A DNA stretch of 7,526 nucleotides from positions 506 through 8,031 of the forward strand of contig DMQJ01000356.1 in the NCBI GenBank assembly GCA_003455715.1, given 5' to 3'. Below, piece after piece: positions 5,850 to 7,526 of the stretch. Each line of letters opens with the position of its first letter. The first letter of the stretch is position 1. A program made the translations under genes and the position numbers. Origin of the DNA: Acidimicrobiaceae bacterium (lineage in GTDB: Bacteria; Actinomycetota; Acidimicrobiia; Acidimicrobiales; Ilumatobacteraceae). The notes beneath the pieces were generated by a model, which saw only the letters and a program-made list of their open reading frames with translations, did no database searches and was not told the DNA's origin.

Positions 5850-6713
5850 TCAGATGGCCCGCAGGCGGCGAATGCGCTCGTCGGTGGCCGGGTGGGTGCT
5901 GAAGAGGCGAGCCATGCTGCTGTTGCGGCCGCCGCGCAGTTCGTTGAGCGGGTTGTGGATGTACGCCTGAGCCTGAGCCGGGGCCACCATCATCGGTCGG
6001 CGAGCGGCGAGCGTCTCGATGCGTTCGAGGGCGTCGGCCAGCGAGTGGCCGCTGCCCAGCAGTTCGGCGGCGCCGCGGTCGGCCTCGAACTCTCGTGACC
6101 GGCTGACCGCCATCTGGATGAGCGATGCGGCGATGGGGGCGAGGAGCGACATCAGCAGCATCGCCAACGGGTTCGGACGGTCTTCGTCGTCGCGACCTCC
6201 GCCGAACATGCTGGCGAACATTGCCATCTGGGCGATGTAGCTGATGGCGGTGGCGATGGCCGCGGCAACGGAACCGATGAGGATGTCGCGGTGCTTCACG
6301 TGCATCAGCTCGTGGGCCATCACGCCTTCGATCTCGTTGCGCGGCATGCTCTGCAACAGCCCGGTGGTGGCACACACCACCGCGTTGCGTGGCCCGCGTC
6401 CGGTGGCGAAGGCGTTGGGCTGGTCGCTGGGCGAGATGGCCACACGGGGCATCGGCATGTTGGCGCGCTGCGCGAGCGAGGCAACGATGTCGTAGAACTC
6501 GGGTGCCTCATGGCGCTCGATGACGTGAGCGCGAGCCGATTTCAGCGCCAGCTTGTCGCTGAACCAGTACGACCCACCCACCATCACGAGCGCCAGCCCG
6601 AGGCCGATGGTGAGCGAGGTGGCGCTGCCGCCGCCGATGACACCGGCGACGGCAACGATGAGTCCGCCCAGTGCCGCCAAGAGGGCGGTGGTCTTGAGCG
6701 TGTTCTTGAACAT
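5850..6713 (-). CDS. htpX: Membrane zinc metalloprotease HtpX (M48 family)
   Basis: HtpX is an integral-membrane endopeptidase with a cytoplasmic active site that helps degrade misfolded membrane proteins, classically alongside FtsH. The 287-residue length is typical. Two hydrophobic segments lie near the N-terminus (about 8-28 and 32-50), the zinc motif HELMH is at 134-138, further hydrophobic stretches are near 145-166 and 183-203, and REFEAD (207-212) supplies the third ligand, Glu208. NPLNELRGG and the late FSTHPATDERIRRL (271-284) are family hallmarks. The ATG at 6713 starts the canonical MFKNTLKTT and has GGAGGA ten bases upstream; the open frame upstream of it overlaps the zinc-ribbon gene and is not coding. 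It begins 46 bases after the zinc-ribbon stop on the same strand and is probably the last gene of that operon. Confidence 0.96.
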   Translation of the reverse strand: MFKNTLKTTALLAALGGLIVAVAGVIGGGSATSLTIGLGLALVMVGGSYWFSDKLALKSARAHVIERHEAPEFYDIVASLAQRANMPMPRVAISPSDQPNAFATGRGPRNAVVCATTGLLQSMPRNEIEGVMAHELMHVKHRDILIGSVAAAIATAISYIAQMAMFASMFGGGRDDEDRPNPLAMLLMSLLAPIAASLIQMAVSRSREFEADRGAAELLGSGHSLADALERIETLAARRPMMVAPAQAQAYIHNPLNELRGGRNSSMARLFSTHPATDERIRRLRAI

Positions 6714-6723
6714 GTGGGGTGTG

Positions 6724-6729
6724 TCCTCC
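6724..6729 (-). promoter_or_regulatory. Ribosome-binding site of htpX
   Basis: GGAGGA on the minus strand lies ten bases upstream of the htpX ATG and fixes the start at 6713. Confidence 0.65.
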
Positions 6730-6759
6730 GTGAGGGTCGGTGAGTCGTGGTGGGGTGGG

Positions 6760-7188
6760 TCAGAAGTCGAACAGGTCGCCGAGGAACGACGACTTGCGCT
6801 TCTTGTACGGCTGGCCGTACTGGCCGCCGCCAGGCGTGTGGTACTTGGAGTGGTACTTGCTGTGGTACTTCGAGTTACCCCATGGACGCTGGGGCTGCTG
6901 CTGGTACTGGGGCTGCTGCCCATACTGGGCGTGCTGCGCGTACTGCGGCTGCGGCTGCGGCTGCGGCTCGGCGTACCCGGGGCGTGGCGCATCTGCTGGG
7001 GCGATACGGCTCTCGGCGGGGGCCGACACGGTCTCGGCGGAAGCACCCTGCTGGATGGACCGTTCGATGATCTTGTCGAGCTCACCGCGGTCGAGCCACA
7101 CACCGCGGCACGTCGGGCAGTAGTCGATCTCGATGCCGGCCCGATCGGCCATGACGAGGGTGGAATCGGTGCAGGTGGGGCACTTCAT
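6760..7188 (-). CDS. TFIIB-type zinc-ribbon protein with Tyr/Gln/Pro-rich tail
   Basis: This 142-residue protein opens with a zinc ribbon: C3-x2-C6 and C24-x2-C27, in the context MKCPTC and YCPTCRGVWLDRGELDKII, typical of the bacterial zf-TFIIB family (function unknown; not a transcription initiation factor). Residues 50-70 are a linker. Residues 71-101 are low complexity, rich in Pro, Gln and Tyr. SKYH is repeated three times at 106-117. The C-terminus, KKRKSSFLGDLFDF (129-142), resembles an end I recall in other proteins of this family and may be a docking motif. The ATG at 7188 has AAGGAG eight bases upstream and overlaps the ATPase stop as ATGA, implying translational coupling; upstream in-frame sequence is antisense-style read-through of the ATPase gene. 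htpX follows 46 bases later, suggesting a shared envelope role. Confidence 0.88.
   Translation of the reverse strand: MKCPTCTDSTLVMADRAGIEIDYCPTCRGVWLDRGELDKIIERSIQQGASAETVSAPAESRIAPADAPRPGYAEPQPQPQPQYAQHAQYGQQPQYQQQPQRPWGNSKYHSKYHSKYHTPGGGQYGQPYKKRKSSFLGDLFDF
6838..6873 (-). repeat. Three tandem 12-bp repeats encoding SKYH
   Basis: Three 12-base units starting GTGGTACTT on the plus strand (6838-6849, 6850-6861, 6862-6873) differ only in the last three bases. In the zinc-ribbon gene they encode three successive Ser-Lys-Tyr-His units, a probable recent slippage expansion. Confidence 0.75.
6943..6966 (-). repeat. Four tandem CTGCGG hexamers encoding Pro-Gln
   Basis: CTGCGG is repeated four times without a mismatch. 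On the coding (minus) strand it reads CCGCAG and gives the Pro-Gln run in the zinc-ribbon protein's tail. Its length could vary by slippage without breaking the frame. Confidence 0.75.
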
Positions 7189-7526
7189 GATGTGAACTCC
7201 TTGGTGGTACGACGAACGATGAACTTGCGGATCTCCTCCAGCCACAGCACGGAGCTGGCCACCAGGGCGCACACGAGCCAATGGGTGGCGGAGATCGAGG
7301 TGGTGTCGAACAGATTCTGCATGGGCCCGAGGTGAGTGACGCCCACCTGCAGCAGGATGACGGCGGCCAGCGAGACCCACAGCCAACGGTTGGCGAACGT
7401 GTCGCGGTGGAACACGGTGCGGGTGTCGTGACGAGCGTTGAGGATGTTGAAGAACTGAAAGAGGACGAAGGTGTTGAAGGCCATCGTGCCCGCCACCGTC
7501 GCGGTGCCAGCCTCGGCCGGGCCGCC
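7185..7526 (-). CDS. C-terminal end of a P-type cation-transporting ATPase (partial)
   Basis: Only the last 113 codons are in the window; the gene continues past the right edge. The sequence GTMAFNTFVLFQFFNILNAR, the hydrophobic segment around VSLAAVILLQVGV and a final segment WLVCALVASSVLWLEEIRKF match the last transmembrane helices (M8-M10, Cation_ATPase_C) of Ca2+-type (P2) ATPases. Such pumps move cations across the membrane using ATP. The ion cannot be named because the ion-binding helices M4-M6 and the DKTGT domain are outside the window. The stop codon overlaps the start of the zinc-ribbon gene by four bases (ATGA). A GTG at 7496 is in frame but internal, since the homologous sequence continues upstream of it. 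Confidence 0.85.
   Translation of the reverse strand, partial: GGPAEAGTATVAGTMAFNTFVLFQFFNILNARHDTRTVFHRDTFANRWLWVSLAAVILLQVGVTHLGPMQNLFDTTSISATHWLVCALVASSVLWLEEIRKFIVRRTTKEFTS
7197..7202 (-). promoter_or_regulatory. Ribosome-binding site of the zinc-ribbon gene
   Basis: AAGGAG on the minus strand, eight bases before the ATG at 7188, lies inside the end of the ATPase reading frame. It is the strongest Shine-Dalgarno match in the window and fixes the zinc-ribbon start. Confidence 0.75.

Noticed and set aside
5326..6375. Minus-strand open frame spanning the hairpin and htpX
   Set aside because: It runs in a different frame through htpX, the convergent gap and the four-cysteine gene; Arg/His/Pro-rich translation with no domain.
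6943..6966. CRISPR-like short repeats
   Set aside because: The hexamers are contiguous, without spacers, and encode Pro-Gln within a gene. No CRISPR array, tRNA or rRNA was seen in the window.
6714..7103. N-terminal extension of HtpX
   Set aside because: It would overlap the zinc-ribbon gene in another frame; canonical HtpX starts at MFKNTL, which has a good ribosome-binding site.

Overview
The window is high-GC (about two-thirds G+C), with compact genes and sparse intergenic DNA. The protein content points to a high-GC actinobacterium: a SufB-type Fe-S scaffold, a single-chain Fe-S serine dehydratase, a small four-cysteine protein of a kind I associate with Actinobacteria, HtpX beside a TFIIB-type zinc-ribbon protein, and promoters that look leaderless. 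Acidimicrobiia (Ilumatobacter-like) is my best guess; it rests on general resemblance, not on a search.

Layout. 1-91: no gene seen. 92-2254 (-): a secreted, membrane-anchored gluzincin metallopeptidase related to M1 aminopeptidases. 2255-2427: divergent promoter region with a G-rich repetitive tract. 2428-3750 (+): a short, divergent SufB standing alone, without sufC, sufD, sufS or sufU beside it. 3751-3910: convergent intergenic region with a 12-bp AT-rich palindrome and a three-copy 14-bp G-rich tandem repeat. 3911-5329 (-): L-serine ammonia-lyase with all expected cluster cysteines, including a C-terminal one. 5330-5398: short divergent promoter region whose -10 element is nearly symmetric. 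5399-5758 (+): a 119-residue four-cysteine protein of unknown function. 5759-5849: convergent gap filled by a large hairpin. 5850-7526 (-): a probable operon read from the right edge: 3' end of a P-type cation ATPase, then a zinc-ribbon protein (4-nt ATGA overlap), then htpX.

How the parts may work together. The right-hand operon looks like an envelope module: a cation pump, a zinc-ribbon protein with a low-complexity tail, and a membrane zinc protease. The middle section has an Fe-S theme (SufB, the [4Fe-4S] serine dehydratase, a divergently transcribed four-cysteine protein), but nothing in the sequence proves a functional link.

Most notable signals: imperfect direct repeats and G-rich tracts on both sides of the lone sufB; altered residues and a missing segment in that SufB; the shortened zinc-site spacing in the peptidase; the tandem G-quadruplex-like repeat; and the near-symmetric promoter between sda and the four-cysteine gene. 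I found no complete new defence or mobile system.
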